A stretch of 64,000 nt of DNA from Mycolicibacterium sp. P1-5 (GTDB lineage Bacteria > Actinomycetota > Actinomycetes > Mycobacteriales > Mycobacteriaceae). The notes beneath the pieces were generated by a model. It saw only the letters and a list, made by a program, of their open reading frames with translations, did no database searches and was not told the origin of the DNA. Below are positions 44,304-54,301 of this stretch, piece by piece; the stretch's first letter is position 1, and the number at the start of each line of letters is the position of its first letter. The position numbers and the translations under genes are program-made. The stretch covers positions 124,001-188,000 of the forward strand of contig NZ_NPKT01000009.1 in assembly GCF_008329565.1 (NCBI RefSeq). Direction: 5' to 3'.

Positions 44304-45449
44304 TCAGGACGGCTCGCCCGCCGCGATCTCGAACGTGAACCGATATCCCGCAATGCTGACGACGTCGCCGTCGGTGAGCGTCGCGCTGCCGCGGATACGC
44401 TGGTCGCCCACCGCGACGCCATTGCCCGATCTCAGGTCGTTGATCACGTAGCTGGCGCCGGTGTCGATGATCGTCGCGTGGTATCGACTGACCTTCGGGT
44501 CGTCGATGACCACGCTGTTCTCGGCGCGGCGACCGATACCGGTGACCACGGTTTCCAGCGGGTAGCAGCGCCCGGCGACGTCGCGCAGCTGCGCCCGGTT
44601 GGATGACGCGCTCGCGCCCGTCGTCGTCGTATGCAGTTCGAGCATGGTGGCGACTCCGGAGGCGTCACTCTGCGCGATCTGTTGAACATCCAGCGTCTCC
44701 TGGCGCAGGATCCGTTCATGCAGTGCGCGCACCGTCGGTCCCGGATCGATGCCCAACTCTTCTGACAGCGTGGATCTCAACCGGCGGTAGGCATCAAGGG
44801 CATCGGTCTGGCGCTCGGCCAGATAGTAGGCCGTGATCAGCTGGGCCCACAGCGGTTCCCGAAACGGATGTTCGCCGACGAGTGCCTCGAGCTCTCCGAT
44901 CACTGAACTGGCGCGCCCGCAAGCTATTTCAGATTCCGCGCGCAGTGCATGGACCGTCACTTTCTCCTCGAGGAGCGCGGCGGCGAAGGGCTCGACGAAC
45001 GAGCATTCCCGCACATCGTCGAGGACCGGGCCGCGCCATTGCGCCAGCGCGGCCGACAGGCGGTCGCTGGCCAAGCCGAACCGGCCGGCTGCGGCCGCTT
45101 GCACTCCGGCCGCTTTCTCGGTGGTGAACCGGCCCAGGTCGCAGGCCGCGTCGGGGACATTGAGCTGATATCCCGGCCGGGCACTGGCCAGTACCGCACG
45201 CGGGTCGACTCCGGCCGAGCCAAGGATTTTGCGCAGGTTCGCGACGTAGACGTGCAGGTTGTGGATCGCGTCCGCCTGCGGCGAATCCGCCCAGATCGCA
45301 TCGATGATGGAGTCTCTCGAGACGGGCCGATTGCGACTGATCAGCAGCAGCGCCAGTACCGCACTCTGCTTCGGCGTACCCAGCGGCACCGACTGGCCGT
45401 TCACGCTCACCTGCAGTTGACCGAGCACCCCGAAATCCAGAGCCGCCAT
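44304..45449 (-). CDS. EmbR-like regulator: SARP/BTAD with C-terminal FHA domain
   Basis: A 381-residue protein. An OmpR-type winged helix (residues 1-95, GVLGQLQVSVNGQSVPLGTPKQSAVLALLL) is followed by a BTAD helical repeat domain (about 100-245) and an FHA domain (about 300-370) with GRRAENSVVIDDPKVSRYHATI and INDLRSGNG. The same domain order is found in M. tuberculosis EmbR, whose FHA domain is known to bind the phosphorylated kinase PknH. Its ATG overlaps the stop of the kinase gene (ATGA), so kinase and regulator are co-translated and probably form one pathway. Targets unknown. Confidence 0.9.
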   Translation of the reverse strand: MAALDFGVLGQLQVSVNGQSVPLGTPKQSAVLALLLISRNRPVSRDSIIDAIWADSPQADAIHNLHVYVANLRKILGSAGVDPRAVLASARPGYQLNVPDAACDLGRFTTEKAAGVQAAAAGRFGLASDRLSAALAQWRGPVLDDVRECSFVEPFAAALLEEKVTVHALRAESEIACGRASSVIGELEALVGEHPFREPLWAQLITAYYLAERQTDALDAYRRLRSTLSEELGIDPGPTVRALHERILRQETLDVQQIAQSDASGVATMLELHTTTTGASASSNRAQLRDVAGRCYPLETVVTGIGRRAENSVVIDDPKVSRYHATIIDTGASYVINDLRSGNGVAVGDQRIRGSATLTDGDVVSIAGYRFTFEIAAGEPS

Positions 45450-47284
45450 CAGCCGACCGGGAGTTTCGCCACGGGGGTCTTGCCCACATCGGTCACGTAG
45501 ACGTCGCCCGCCGCGTCGACACCCACCCCTTGGGGATCGATGAGGCCGGTGAACGGCAGCGGGGTCGCGGCCGGCGCGCCCGGGCGCAGCCACAGCACTC
45601 CGGCGTTCCCGCGATCGGTGATGAAGATGTTGTGTTCAGCGTCGACAGCCACACCCTGCGGATCGCTGAGACCGGTGAACGGCATCGGGGTCGCCGCGGT
45701 CGCGCCGGACTTGAGCAGCAGGACGCGGTTGTTGCCCGTGTCGGTGACCACGACGTCGTCGTGCGTATCGACGGCTACTCCACGCGGGTCATTGAGGCCG
45801 CTGATGGGCAGCACCGTCACCATCCCGGTGGCTGTCGTCAACCGCAACACCCGATCGTTTCCGCGGTCGGTGATGAAGACGTCACCCGCCGCGTCGACGG
45901 CGACGCCCCGGGGATCCCGGAGACCGCTGAATGGCAGCGGGGTTGCCGCAGGCGCTCCCGCCGCAAGCCTCAACACTCGATCGTTGCCGGAGTCGGCGAC
46001 GTAGACGTCGCCCGTCCCGCCGACCGCGACATCCCGTGGGTTTTTCAGGCCGCTGAACGGTAGCGGCTCAGGCGATGCGCGGCCTGCTGGGAGCCGCAGC
46101 ACGCGATCGGTACCGATATCGGTGACATAGACGTCTCCTGCGGCACTGACCGCGACACCGGTGGCAAGGCGAACGTCGTTGAAGGGCAGCGGAATCTGCG
46201 CCGAGAAGCCCTGAGCGGTCGTCGTTGTGGAGGTAGAGGTATTGGTCTTCTCGGACGACACCCGACCCTCGAGGATCACCGCCCCGGTGATGAGCACAGC
46301 AGCGGCAGCGGCCGCGGCGATCCACTTGATTGCCGTGCGCGGCCGACGATTTCGTCGCTCAGGTGGTGTGTCGACCGGACCGGCGACCGCGGAACCGCTC
46401 ACTGCGGCGCGGGCCGCCGCCGCCAGCTCCTGCACGGTCTGGTAGCGGTCGTCGGGATCCTTGGCCATCCCCTTCGCGATCACCGCGTCAAGTGCGACCG
46501 GGATGCCGGGCTTGGTGACGCTGGGTTGCGGCGGCGGGGTGTGGAGGTGGTGGGCGATCATTCCCTGCACGCCCATGTCGCTGGCGAAGGGCGGCTCACC
46601 GGTCAGGCACTCGTAGAGGACACCCGCCAGCGCGTACACGTCGACCCGGGAATGAGTTTTGACGGCGGCGCCGATCGCCTCGGGAGCCATGTAGGCCGCG
46701 GTGCCGATGGTCTGGCCAGCTTTGGTCAAAGTGTGGTCTTCGGAGGCGTGGGCGATCCCGAAGTCGATCAGGTATGCGAAGTCGTTGCCGGACACCAGGA
46801 TGTTGGAGGGCTTGACGTCGCGATGCACCAGCCCGACATCATGGGCGGCCTGCAGGGCGCCGGCGACTTGGGCAATGATTGCGACAGCTCGCTGCGGCGC
46901 CATCGCCCCGTGCTGCTTGACCAACGTGCGCAGGTCGGTGCCGTCGACGAGCCGCATATTGAGGTACAGCCGACCATCGATGTCGCCGAAGTCGTGGATC
47001 GGGATGACATGCGGCTCGGTCAGTTGCGCGACGGCCTGGCACTCGCGGCGGAACCGTTCGCGGGGCTCCTCGTCATCGGCGGAGTTCTCGGGCAGCACTT
47101 TGAGAGCCACCACGCGGTTGGTCTGGGAGTCACGGGCCCGCCACACCTGGCCCATACCGCCGGCACCTAATAAGGACAGCAATGTGTAGCGACCGAACTC
47201 CCCGGCCGGCGTATCGCCCGCAGTGGCGTCCTTGGGCTCGGGCCCTTGAGTGGCGTCTCCGCCGTCGATCACTGTGTCATCCAT
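45449..47284 (-). CDS. Transmembrane Ser/Thr protein kinase with extracellular NHL beta-propeller
   Basis: A 611-residue Hanks-type kinase. Gly-rich loop GAGGMGQVW (40-48), Lys62, HRDVKPSN (154-161), DFG (174-176) and GTAAYMAPE (194-202) show that it is catalytically complete. The activation loop has Thr185, Thr187 and Thr192 as candidate sites. One membrane helix (about 321-338) is followed by a Thr-rich linker and six NHL blades (371-608), each about 41 residues with GVAVDxxGDVYVTDxGNDRVLRL. PknD of M. tuberculosis has a similar propeller, while EmbR partners with PknH, which lacks one, so this kinase mixes the two designs. Start ATG 47284. Confidence 0.9.
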   Translation of the reverse strand: MDDTVIDGGDATQGPEPKDATAGDTPAGEFGRYTLLSLLGAGGMGQVWRARDSQTNRVVALKVLPENSADDEEPRERFRRECQAVAQLTEPHVIPIHDFGDIDGRLYLNMRLVDGTDLRTLVKQHGAMAPQRAVAIIAQVAGALQAAHDVGLVHRDVKPSNILVSGNDFAYLIDFGIAHASEDHTLTKAGQTIGTAAYMAPEAIGAAVKTHSRVDVYALAGVLYECLTGEPPFASDMGVQGMIAHHLHTPPPQPSVTKPGIPVALDAVIAKGMAKDPDDRYQTVQELAAAARAAVSGSAVAGPVDTPPERRNRRPRTAIKWIAAAAAAAVLITGAVILEGRVSSEKTNTSTSTTTTAQGFSAQIPLPFNDVRLATGVAVSAAGDVYVTDIGTDRVLRLPAGRASPEPLPFSGLKNPRDVAVGGTGDVYVADSGNDRVLRLAAGAPAATPLPFSGLRDPRGVAVDAAGDVFITDRGNDRVLRLTTATGMVTVLPISGLNDPRGVAVDTHDDVVVTDTGNNRVLLLKSGATAATPMPFTGLSDPQGVAVDAEHNIFITDRGNAGVLWLRPGAPAATPLPFTGLIDPQGVGVDAAGDVYVTDVGKTPVAKLPVG

Positions 47285-47515
47285 GGTCCGGTCCCTGAAC
47301 CGACCGAATCGCCAACCCCCGCACACCCCCATCTAACCAGGCCAGCTGCGGACCGACGTCTTGTTGAGGGTCATTAGGTCTCATTTCTGGCAAACCCGGC
47401 TTCGGGAAGAAGCCCACCTCGACTATCCGTCAGATTGGCGATCTGAGGTCGACTTCGTTCTCCCGCAATGGTTTCTCGTGTTGCACAACCGAGCGCGCGA
47501 GGACGAACGCTTGAG
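47285..47515. promoter_or_regulatory. 231-bp region upstream of the kinase gene with inverted repeats
   Basis: No gene is seen. Two inverted repeats stand out: GGCTTC-GGGAA-GAAGCC (47398-47414), which could be the terminator of the epimerase gene, and TCAGAT-TGGCG-ATCTGA (47430-47446), which could be an operator. No clear promoter hexamers for the kinase gene were found. Confidence 0.4.
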
Positions 47516-48499
47516 TCAGCTGACGGCACTGGCCAGTGCGGACAGCGTCTCAGCTGCGCTGTACTTGGGCTGCCAGCCGAGTTGATCTCTGGCCTTGCTG
47601 GTGTCCATCACCGTCGATGCCCGGCCGGCGTGCAACCACTCCAACGCCGAGGGCACGAAGGGCAGGCGCGCCAAGACCTCGGAGGTGGCCACCGCCGCGA
47701 CGTGAGGCACCTTGATCGGCCTGGCACCTAGCGCCCGGCCGACGTCCGACATCGTCACCAAACCATCGCCGGCGATGTTGTACGCCCCGGGCGGAGCGGT
47801 CGTGGTGGTGACCGCCAAGGCGATCGCCGACGCGACATCATCGTGGTGCACCAACTGCACCGGGGTGCCGGGATCGGGCATCAGCGGTTTGAGCACCGGC
47901 ACTGCCTGAGCGAGTCGACGCACCACCCCGGGCAGTTGATTCCACGGCATGGCCTCGGCCAACGCGGTCGCCTTGGGCCCGGCGACGATACAGGGCCGAA
48001 GCACATACACCTCCAGTGAGGAACCCTCGGTGGCCTCGGCCAGCGCCTGCTCGCACGCAGCCTTCTGTTCGGAGTAATAGTGCTCCGGCGTGCCACGAGT
48101 GGGAACGTCCTCGGTGATGGGCACCGGATTGTCCGGGTGGTAGCCGTAAGCCGCCACGGACGAGGTGTACACGAGGCGACGCGGCCCACCGGCCACGGTG
48201 GCCTCGAAGACATTGCGGGTGCCGGCGAGGTTGATCCTGGCGCTCTCCTCCCGCGTGCCCATGATGATGAACGCGAGGTGTACGACCACGTCGACGTCTT
48301 TGACAAGCGCATCGACGGCATCTCGGTCCAGGATGTCCCCTTGCCGGTACACCGTCTTCGTCCAGCCGCGTTCGGCCGGGTCGAAAGGCCGCCGGGCCAT
48401 GCCGATGATCTGCGTGACGTCGGGGTGCGCCTCGAGCGCCTCAATCGTCGAGATCCCGATCTCCCCGGTCGGACCGGTGACTGCGACGCGAAGTGCCAT
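47516..48499 (-). CDS. NAD-dependent epimerase/dehydratase family protein
   Basis: A 327-residue extended-SDR protein. VTGPTGEIG (residues 7-15) is the nucleotide-binding motif, VVHLAFIIMG and the active-site pair Ser (YTSSVAAYG) with YYSEQK (Tyr and Lys) follow. The C-terminal part GAYNIAGDGLVTMSDVGRALG is typical of NAD-dependent epimerases and 3-beta-HSD-like enzymes. Substrate unknown. It stands alone; the promoter lies in the 199 bp that also precede the tRNA. Confidence 0.85.
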   Translation of the reverse strand: MALRVAVTGPTGEIGISTIEALEAHPDVTQIIGMARRPFDPAERGWTKTVYRQGDILDRDAVDALVKDVDVVVHLAFIIMGTREESARINLAGTRNVFEATVAGGPRRLVYTSSVAAYGYHPDNPVPITEDVPTRGTPEHYYSEQKAACEQALAEATEGSSLEVYVLRPCIVAGPKATALAEAMPWNQLPGVVRRLAQAVPVLKPLMPDPGTPVQLVHHDDVASAIALAVTTTTAPPGAYNIAGDGLVTMSDVGRALGARPIKVPHVAAVATSEVLARLPFVPSALEWLHAGRASTVMDTSKARDQLGWQPKYSAAETLSALASAVS

Positions 48500-48698
48500 G
48501 GATGCTGCTGTTCCCTACCGGGGATGGGGCAAAACGCGGGCCCTACGGACAAGTCAGCGCTTGTGACGCACAGGAGAAGCATCTACAGCGATCTCGGTCG
48601 CGCTCGTCAGCCCAACATCGGTGGGGAACCGTTTCGGAGTTTCACTCGGCACTGATGTATCGTTCCCTGGCGTCCGCCGGTTGGTTTCGGTGGGCACG

Positions 48699-48772
<74 letters not shown>

Positions 48773-48785
48773 CCGATTCGAGCGA

Positions 48786-48800
48786 CGCAACGTCGTTGCG
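48786..48800. terminator. Hairpin after the tRNA gene
   Basis: CGCAA-CGTCG-TTGCG, 14 bases past the tRNA end and 27 bases from the stop of the convergent TSUP gene. No U-run. Confidence 0.45.
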
Positions 48801-48826
48801 GTTCCTCGTCTCCTATCTTCGTCGGG

Positions 48827-49609
48827 CTACACCGTGAGCAGCCGGTAGAGCCCGATCAGCCCCACCACCACGATCACCGCCCGTAGCACGTTCGGCGACA
48901 GCCGCCTGCCGTAGTGTGCGCCAAGCCATCCACCGACGAGCGAGCCGATGGCGATCAGACCAGCCGCTTCCCAGCTCACCCGGTCGAACGCCACCACGGT
49001 GTAGCCCACTGCCGCGACGATGTTCACCAGCAGCGACAGCAGATTCTTGGCCGCGTTCATCCGCTGCATGTCCTCAGGCAGCAGCGCGCCCATCACCCCG
49101 ATCAGCAGAATGCCTTGCGCCGCGGTGAAATATCCGCCGTAGATGCCCACCGCGAACGTCCCGGCCACCAGTGCCACCATTCGCTTCGGCGACACATGTT
49201 CAGCCGACCGACCCTGCGCCTCCGCGCGCACACGCGCGTAGGCCTGGATCCGCGGTCCGATCACCACCAACACGAGGGCCGCGACCAGCAGCACCGGCAC
49301 GATCCGGGTGAACACCTTTTCCGGCAGGTGCAGCAGTAGGAACGCCCCGATCGCCGCCCCGATCAACGACGCCGGGATCTGCCAGCGCAGCCGGTGACCC
49401 TGGCCGCCGAGTTCCTTGCGATACCCCCACGTCCCTGAAATCCCACCGGCCACCAGGCCGATCGCATTCGACATCGTCGCCGTCACGGGTGGGAAGCCGA
49501 GCGTCACCAGCGTCGGGAAGGTGATCAACGTGCCCGAACCAACCAACGAATTGATCGCCCCGGCCCCCATCCCGGCCAGGATGATCACGATCATGTGGAC
49601 AACGGACAC
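48827..49609 (-). CDS. TSUP/TauE-SafE family membrane transporter
   Basis: A 260-residue integral membrane protein with about eight helices. AGMGAGAINSLVGSGTLITFPTL at the start and GYFTAAQGILLIGVMGALL in the middle are the two related halves of TauE/SafE anion transporters (sulfite, sulfoacetate or similar). GTG at 49609 was chosen over TTG 49612 and ATG 49594, since TAGGGT on the minus strand (49616-49621) ends six bases upstream. Substrate unknown. Confidence 0.85.
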   Translation of the reverse strand: MSVVHMIVIILAGMGAGAINSLVGSGTLITFPTLVTLGFPPVTATMSNAIGLVAGGISGTWGYRKELGGQGHRLRWQIPASLIGAAIGAFLLLHLPEKVFTRIVPVLLVAALVLVVIGPRIQAYARVRAEAQGRSAEHVSPKRMVALVAGTFAVGIYGGYFTAAQGILLIGVMGALLPEDMQRMNAAKNLLSLLVNIVAAVGYTVVAFDRVSWEAAGLIAIGSLVGGWLGAHYGRRLSPNVLRAVIVVVGLIGLYRLLTV

Positions 49610-49721
49610 CAAGAAACCCTATCTGGGCAACCAAGAAGCGCCGATGGCGGCCGCACCATCGCCAAACCCGCTCGCCCACAACGTGATACGGCACACAGCA
49701 CCACGCTGCCCGCGCGGCACC

Positions 49722-49727
49722 TAGCCT
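49722..49727 (+). promoter_or_regulatory. -10 element of the nitroreductase gene
   Basis: TAGCCT ends eight bases before the ATG at 49736. This fits a leaderless or nearly leaderless start; the leftward TSUP promoter lies 100 bp away. Confidence 0.4.
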
Positions 49728-49735
49728 CAGTTCCT

Positions 49736-50419
49736 ATGAGCGACATTCCGACTACCGACGAGGCGCTGGCCAACCTCTCCATGCCCCTGCTCGACGCGAT
49801 GATGACCCAGCGGGCCATCCGGCGGGTCAAACCCGACCCGGTCGACGATGCCATCGTCGTCAAATGCATCGAGCTGGCACTTCGAGCTCCGACCGGATCC
49901 AACGGCCAGAACTGGGAGTTCATCGTCGTCAAGGACCAACACGTCAAGGATCAGCTCGCCAAGCGCTACCGCCAACCCTGGTCCATCTACGGAGCACTCG
50001 GTAGACGCCAAGCAGCCAACGACGAATCGATGCTCAAGATTCTGAAAGCCGTCGAGTGGCAGGTCGAGCACTTCAGCGAGATCCCGGTCCTGGTGATTCC
50101 CTGCCTGCGTGGTGGCACACGGGTGCCGTACGTCCCGACACCGTTCGTCGGGGAGACGTCCTACTTCGGATCGATCTACCCCAGCGTGCAGAATCTGCTG
50201 CTTGCCGCCAGGGCGATGGGCCTGGGCGCATCGCTGATCACCATGCCGCTGTGGAACGTCACCTCAGCGCGCAAGATCCTCGGTTTACCTCTGTCGGTGA
50301 CCCCTATTTGTCTGGTTCCGCTCGGTTGGCCGCGCGGACGCTACGGCCCGACCACCCGCAAACCCGTCCAGGACGTGGTGCACGTCGACAAGTACGGAAA
50401 CCGGGGGCTCACGCCCTAG
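49736..50419 (+). CDS. Nitroreductase-family flavoprotein
   Basis: A 227-residue FMN-dependent oxidoreductase. MMTQRAIRRVKPDPVDDAIVVKCIELALRAPTGSNGQNWEFIVV (about 22-65) is the FMN-binding start of the family. SVQNLLLAARAMGLGASLITMP follows, and the end GWPRGRYGPTTRKPV fits the GxP..........R.P pattern. It reduces nitro groups or quinone-like compounds with NAD(P)H; the natural substrate is unknown. It overlaps the convergent small gene by four bases. Confidence 0.88.
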   Translation: MSDIPTTDEALANLSMPLLDAMMTQRAIRRVKPDPVDDAIVVKCIELALRAPTGSNGQNWEFIVVKDQHVKDQLAKRYRQPWSIYGALGRRQAANDESMLKILKAVEWQVEHFSEIPVLVIPCLRGGTRVPYVPTPFVGETSYFGSIYPSVQNLLLAARAMGLGASLITMPLWNVTSARKILGLPLSVTPICLVPLGWPRGRYGPTTRKPVQDVVHVDKYGNRGLTP

Positions 50420-50718
50420 CGGTGGCCGCCGCTTCCGGGTGCGCCACCAGCAGGACCGCCGCCGTGATCGCCCCCGTTCCAACCCGGCTCGGCGACCTCG
50501 GCTTCGGTCAGCACGTCACTGGTGTCCGGGATGACCGACGGCGCGCAGTTCATCGAGAAGCTGTCCTCGGTGTCGGTCTCCGAGCAGGCCAGTACCCGCG
50601 GCGCAGCACCTTCGAATGCTCCGGAGAACACAGCTAAAGCAGGCGCGGCGGCGATCATCAAACCGGCGATCCCGTAGACCAGTCGCCGCGTGGGCGTCAA
50701 CGAGGTAGCAAATTCCAT
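50416..50718 (-). CDS. Small exported or membrane-anchored protein, unknown
   Basis: A 100-residue protein. A hydrophobic segment (LVYGIAGLMIAAAPALAVFSGAF, about 13-35) is an anchor or signal. The mature part has two Cys (VLACSETDTEDSFSMNCAP) and a Gly/Pro/His-rich end (GGDHGGGPAGGAPGSGGHR). Proteins of this kind recur in mycobacteria without known function. It follows der by 50 bp in the direction away from that gene's end. Confidence 0.65.
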   Translation of the reverse strand: MEFATSLTPTRRLVYGIAGLMIAAAPALAVFSGAFEGAAPRVLACSETDTEDSFSMNCAPSVIPDTSDVLTEAEVAEPGWNGGDHGGGPAGGAPGSGGHR

Positions 50719-50768
50719 GACGGGCAATCTATGCCCAGGGGCGGTCAAATACCGTCAAACCCGCCGAA

Positions 50769-52172
50769 TCAGCGCGGCTTGAGCTTGCGCTTCTCACGCA
50801 CCCGCACGTTGATCCGGATCGGGGTGCCCTCGAAACCGAAGGTCTCGCGCAGGCGCCGCTCCAGGAACCGTCGATAGCCGGCCTCCAGAAAACCACTGGT
50901 GAACAGCACAAATGTTGGCGGACGGGCAGTGGCCTGGGTGGCGAACAGGATCCGCGGCTGCTTACCGCCGCGCACCGGCGGCGGAGTGGCCGAGACGACT
51001 TCCTTGATCCAGGTGTTGAGCTGACCGGTGCCGATCCGGGCGTCCCACGACGAAAGTGAAGTCTCCATCGCCGGCACCAGCTTCTGCACCGCCCGACCGC
51101 TCTTGGCGGAAATGTTCACCCGGGGCGCCCATTGCAGCTGCGCCAGCTCTCGGTCGATTTCTTTGTCCAGCAGATAGCGCCGGTCCTCGTCGACGAGGTC
51201 CCATTTGTTGAATGCGAGCACCAGCGCCCGGCCCGCCTCGATCACCATGGCCAGCACTCGCTGGTCCTGCTCGGTCAACGGTTGCGACGCATCGATCAAT
51301 ACGACCACCACCTCGGCGGCGTCGATCGCACTATGCGTGCGCACCGAGGCGTAAAACTCGTGACCGCTGGCCTGCCCGACCCGTCGGCGCAACCCGGCGG
51401 TGTCGACGAAACGCCATGTCTTGCCGCCCAATTCGATCAGCGAGTCCACCGGGTCAACGGTGGTGCCGGCCACGTCGTGCACCACCGACCGCTCGGCGCC
51501 CGCCAGCCGGTTCAGCAGTGAGCTCTTGCCGACGTTCGGCTTGCCCACCAACGCAACTCGTCGCGGCCCCCCGCTCGCCGGGGTGACTTCCGACGCCGGC
51601 GGCAGCGCTTCCACGACCTCGTCGAGCAGATCAGCCACCCCCCGACCGTGCATCGCACTGATCGGATGCGGCTCCCCCAGCCCCAGCGACCACAGCGCGG
51701 CAGCGTCGGCTTCGCCCTTCTCGTTGTCAACCTTGTTGGCCGCCAGAAAAACCGGCTTGCCCGAGCGGCGCAAGATGCGCGCTGCCGCCTCGTCGCCGGT
51801 CGTCGCACCGACCGTCGCGTCGACGACAAGAATCACCGCGTCCGCGGTCTGCATCGCCACCGAGGCCTGCTCGGCCACCAACTGCTGCAAGCCCTTCGCG
51901 TCGGGCTCCCACCCGCCGGTGTCCTGGACGACGAACCGCCGCCCGATCCAGGACGCGTCATAGGAGACCCGGTCACGGGTCACCCCCGGCAGGTCCTGCA
52001 CGACGGCCTCGCGCCGGCCCAGGATCCGGTTGACCAGTGTGGACTTGCCGACGTTCGGCCGGCCAACCACGGCCACCACAGGTGGTGGCGCGAGTGCCTC
52101 GTCATCGTCGTCGAATCCGTCGTCGGAAAGCTCCCAATCGCTTTCCTCAGACCATGTGCCGTCCTCGCTCAT
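50769..52172 (-). CDS. der: Ribosome-assembly GTPase Der (EngA)
   Basis: A 467-residue double GTPase needed for 50S ribosome assembly. Two G1 loops are present, GRPNVGKST (about 37-45) and GKPNVGKSS (about 210-218). Each has a G3 of the DTGG/DTAG type and a G4 (NKVD and NKWD). A KH-like domain closes the protein and ends in a basic EKRKLKPR. The acidic N-terminal 30 residues are typical of the mycobacterial form. Its ATG overlaps the cmk stop. Confidence 0.97.
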   Translation of the reverse strand: MSEDGTWSEESDWELSDDGFDDDDEALAPPPVVAVVGRPNVGKSTLVNRILGRREAVVQDLPGVTRDRVSYDASWIGRRFVVQDTGGWEPDAKGLQQLVAEQASVAMQTADAVILVVDATVGATTGDEAAARILRRSGKPVFLAANKVDNEKGEADAAALWSLGLGEPHPISAMHGRGVADLLDEVVEALPPASEVTPASGGPRRVALVGKPNVGKSSLLNRLAGAERSVVHDVAGTTVDPVDSLIELGGKTWRFVDTAGLRRRVGQASGHEFYASVRTHSAIDAAEVVVVLIDASQPLTEQDQRVLAMVIEAGRALVLAFNKWDLVDEDRRYLLDKEIDRELAQLQWAPRVNISAKSGRAVQKLVPAMETSLSSWDARIGTGQLNTWIKEVVSATPPPVRGGKQPRILFATQATARPPTFVLFTSGFLEAGYRRFLERRLRETFGFEGTPIRINVRVREKRKLKPR

Positions 52173-52849
52173 CGCACTGCACCACTTCGCTTTTCGACCA
52201 GTTCGAGAAGGTGGGCGACCACCTCGTCCTGGGTCATGTCACTGGTATCCACGATGACCGCATCCTCGGCCGGACGCAGCGGCGACACCGCGCGGGTCGA
52301 ATCCAGGTGATCGCGACGGACGACGTCCGCCAGCACCGCCTCGTAGTCATCGGCAAGCCCGACGGCGACGTTCTGATCGTTGCGCCGGCGCGCCCGCGTC
52401 TCCGCCGACGCAGTCAAGAAGACTTTCACATCGGCGTCCGGAATCACGACCGTTCCGATGTCGCGACCTTCGACGACGACACTGTCCGCACCGGAGGCCA
52501 ATTCACGCTGCATGGCGACCATCCGGGTGCGCACCTGCGGAACCGCAGACACCGCCGACACCGCACGGGTCACCGCCTCGCCACGAATTTCGGCTGAAAC
52601 GTCTTCATCGCCAAGGTAAGCGCGGTCGACGTCCGGATCCGAACCGACCGACAGCGATACGTCGGAGGCCGCCGCGATGGCGTCAGCCTCAGCCAGGTCG
52701 ATGTTGGCCCGCAGCACCGCCAGCGTCACGAGCCGGTACATCGCACCGGTGTCCAAATATTGCGCACCGAGTGCGCGCGCCAATCCTCGTGACACCGATG
52801 ACTTTCCGGTCCCGGCCGGCCCGTCGACCGCCACCACACGCCGGCTCAC
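52169..52849 (-). CDS. cmk: Cytidylate kinase
   Basis: A 226-residue kinase that phosphorylates CMP and dCMP. P-loop [10 protein letters not shown] at residues 9-18, YLDTGAMYR at about 35-43, and [24 protein letters not shown] in the middle. GTG start inside the stop of the pseudouridine synthase gene; the stop overlaps der. The order rluB-like/cmk/der is conserved in actinobacteria. Confidence 0.96.
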   Translation of the reverse strand: MSRRVVAVDGPAGTGKSSVSRGLARALGAQYLDTGAMYRLVTLAVLRANIDLAEADAIAAASDVSLSVGSDPDVDRAYLGDEDVSAEIRGEAVTRAVSAVSAVPQVRTRMVAMQRELASGADSVVVEGRDIGTVVIPDADVKVFLTASAETRARRRNDQNVAVGLADDYEAVLADVVRRDHLDSTRAVSPLRPAEDAVIVDTSDMTQDEVVAHLLELVEKRSGAVR

Positions 52850-53601
52850 AGGCCTACCGCCTTGTACAGATCGCCGACTTCCTTGCGGGTCAACGCGCGA
52901 ATGCTGCCCGGCCGCTGCTCGCCCAATGTCACCTCACCGATGCTGACCCGCACAAGCGCCTCCACCGGATGACCCACCGCGGCCAGCAGTCGGCGCACGA
53001 TTCGCTTCCGGCCCTCGTGCAGAGTCACCCGTACCAACGTCTTACCCGGCACCGCGTCGACAACTGCGAAGTCGTCGACCGTGACCGGTCCGTCGTCGAG
53101 CTCGATGCCTGCACGCAGCATCTTACCCAAACCCCTTGGTACCGAACCCGTTACCGTTGCCAGATAGGTCTTGGGCACCTCGAAAGAGGGATGCATCAAC
53201 CGGTGCGCCAGTTCGCCGTCGTTGGTCAGCAGCAGCAGGCCCTCGGTGTCGGAGTCCAGTCGCCCGACGTGAAAAAGATTCTTATTGCCGCGCACCCGAT
53301 GCTCCACGAGATCACCGACGCAGGGCCGGCCACGGTCGTCCGACATCGTCGAATGCATACCTACGGGTTTGTTGATCGCGAGGTACATCATCGAGTCGTC
53401 CAGAACGATCCGGGCCCCATCCACCCGGATATCGACATTGGCCGGATCGACCCGGGTGCCCAACTCAGTGACGATGCGCCCGTCGACCTCCACCCGGCCG
53501 TCGGTGATCATTCGCTCGGCCACCCGCCGGGAGGCAACCCCCGCCTGTGACAAGACCTTTTGCAGCCGCACTCCGGGTTCAGGCATCGGTGTCCACATCA
53601 T
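52846..53601 (-). CDS. rRNA pseudouridine synthase, RsuA/RluB family
   Basis: A 251-residue enzyme. An S4 RNA-binding domain ([30 protein letters not shown], residues 12-41) is followed by the catalytic domain with [21 protein letters not shown], where the Asp of GRLDxxTEG is the nucleophile. It makes pseudouridine in rRNA, probably 23S. Starts at 53601, 53598 and 53586 are possible; 53601 matches the length I expect for the mycobacterial protein. It overlaps scpB. Confidence 0.9.
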   Translation of the reverse strand: MMWTPMPEPGVRLQKVLSQAGVASRRVAERMITDGRVEVDGRIVTELGTRVDPANVDIRVDGARIVLDDSMMYLAINKPVGMHSTMSDDRGRPCVGDLVEHRVRGNKNLFHVGRLDSDTEGLLLLTNDGELAHRLMHPSFEVPKTYLATVTGSVPRGLGKMLRAGIELDDGPVTVDDFAVVDAVPGKTLVRVTLHEGRKRIVRRLLAAVGHPVEALVRVSIGEVTLGEQRPGSIRALTRKEVGDLYKAVGL

Positions 53602-54301
53602 AGGAATTGGGTACCTCGCCAGAAGCGCCACCACCGGACAACTTGGCGAAACGTGGTTCGTCATCGAGGTTTTCACTCAGCTCGTCGATCACGTCGACGT
53701 CGGGAAGTAGCGGCGCGATGTCGGGCAGGTCGGTCAGCGACGACAGACCCAGCCGCTCGAGGAACAACTCGGTGGTGGCGAACGTCGTCGCACCGGTGTC
53801 CTCGTCGGTGCCGGCCTCGGTGATCAGCCCACGTGCCACCAACGTACGGATCACCGCATCAACATTGACGCCGCGGACCGCGCTGACCCGCGCGCGGGTG
53901 ACCGGCTGACGGTAGGCCACCACCGCCAGCGTCTCCAACGCGGCCCGGGTCAGCTTCGAGCGCGACCCATCGAGCAGCAGCCGCTCCACATACGGAGCGA
54001 ACCGCGCGCGGGTGTACATCCGCCAGCCCCCGCCTGCCTCACGCAGGTCGATACCGCTGTCACGCGCCGCCAACGCCGCGACCATGCTCTCCAGCGTGGC
54101 GGCGATGCGATCCACCGGCTGCTCGGTCACCGACGCCAGGGTGTCGGTGTTGACCGGGGTGTCCACCACCAGCAGCAGCGCCTCGAGCACCCGGGTCAGT
54201 TCGTCGTCGTCCATCTCCGCGTGGGCGACGTCAATACCCAGATCGGACCCCAACTCGGACCCCAGGTCCAGCTCGGATACGTCGGTTACGTCGTCGGTCA
54301 T
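53579..54301 (-). CDS. scpB: Segregation and condensation protein B
   Basis: A 240-residue partner of ScpA and SMC in chromosome compaction. Two winged helices are seen: LTRVLEALLLVVDTPVNTDTLASV and LTRAALETLAVVAYRQPVTRARVSAVRGVNVDAVIRTLVARGLI. Acidic N- and C-terminal tails flank them. ATG 54301 overlaps the scpA stop. Confidence 0.94.
   Translation of the reverse strand: MTDDVTDVSELDLGSELGSDLGIDVAHAEMDDDELTRVLEALLLVVDTPVNTDTLASVTEQPVDRIAATLESMVAALAARDSGIDLREAGGGWRMYTRARFAPYVERLLLDGSRSKLTRAALETLAVVAYRQPVTRARVSAVRGVNVDAVIRTLVARGLITEAGTDEDTGATTFATTELFLERLGLSSLTDLPDIAPLLPDVDVIDELSENLDDEPRFAKLSGGGASGEVPNSYDVDTDA

Noticed and set aside
48599..48698. Attachment site or integrated element at tRNA-Pro
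   Set aside because: No integrase and no second copy of the tRNA end nearby; the flanking genes look like ordinary chromosome.
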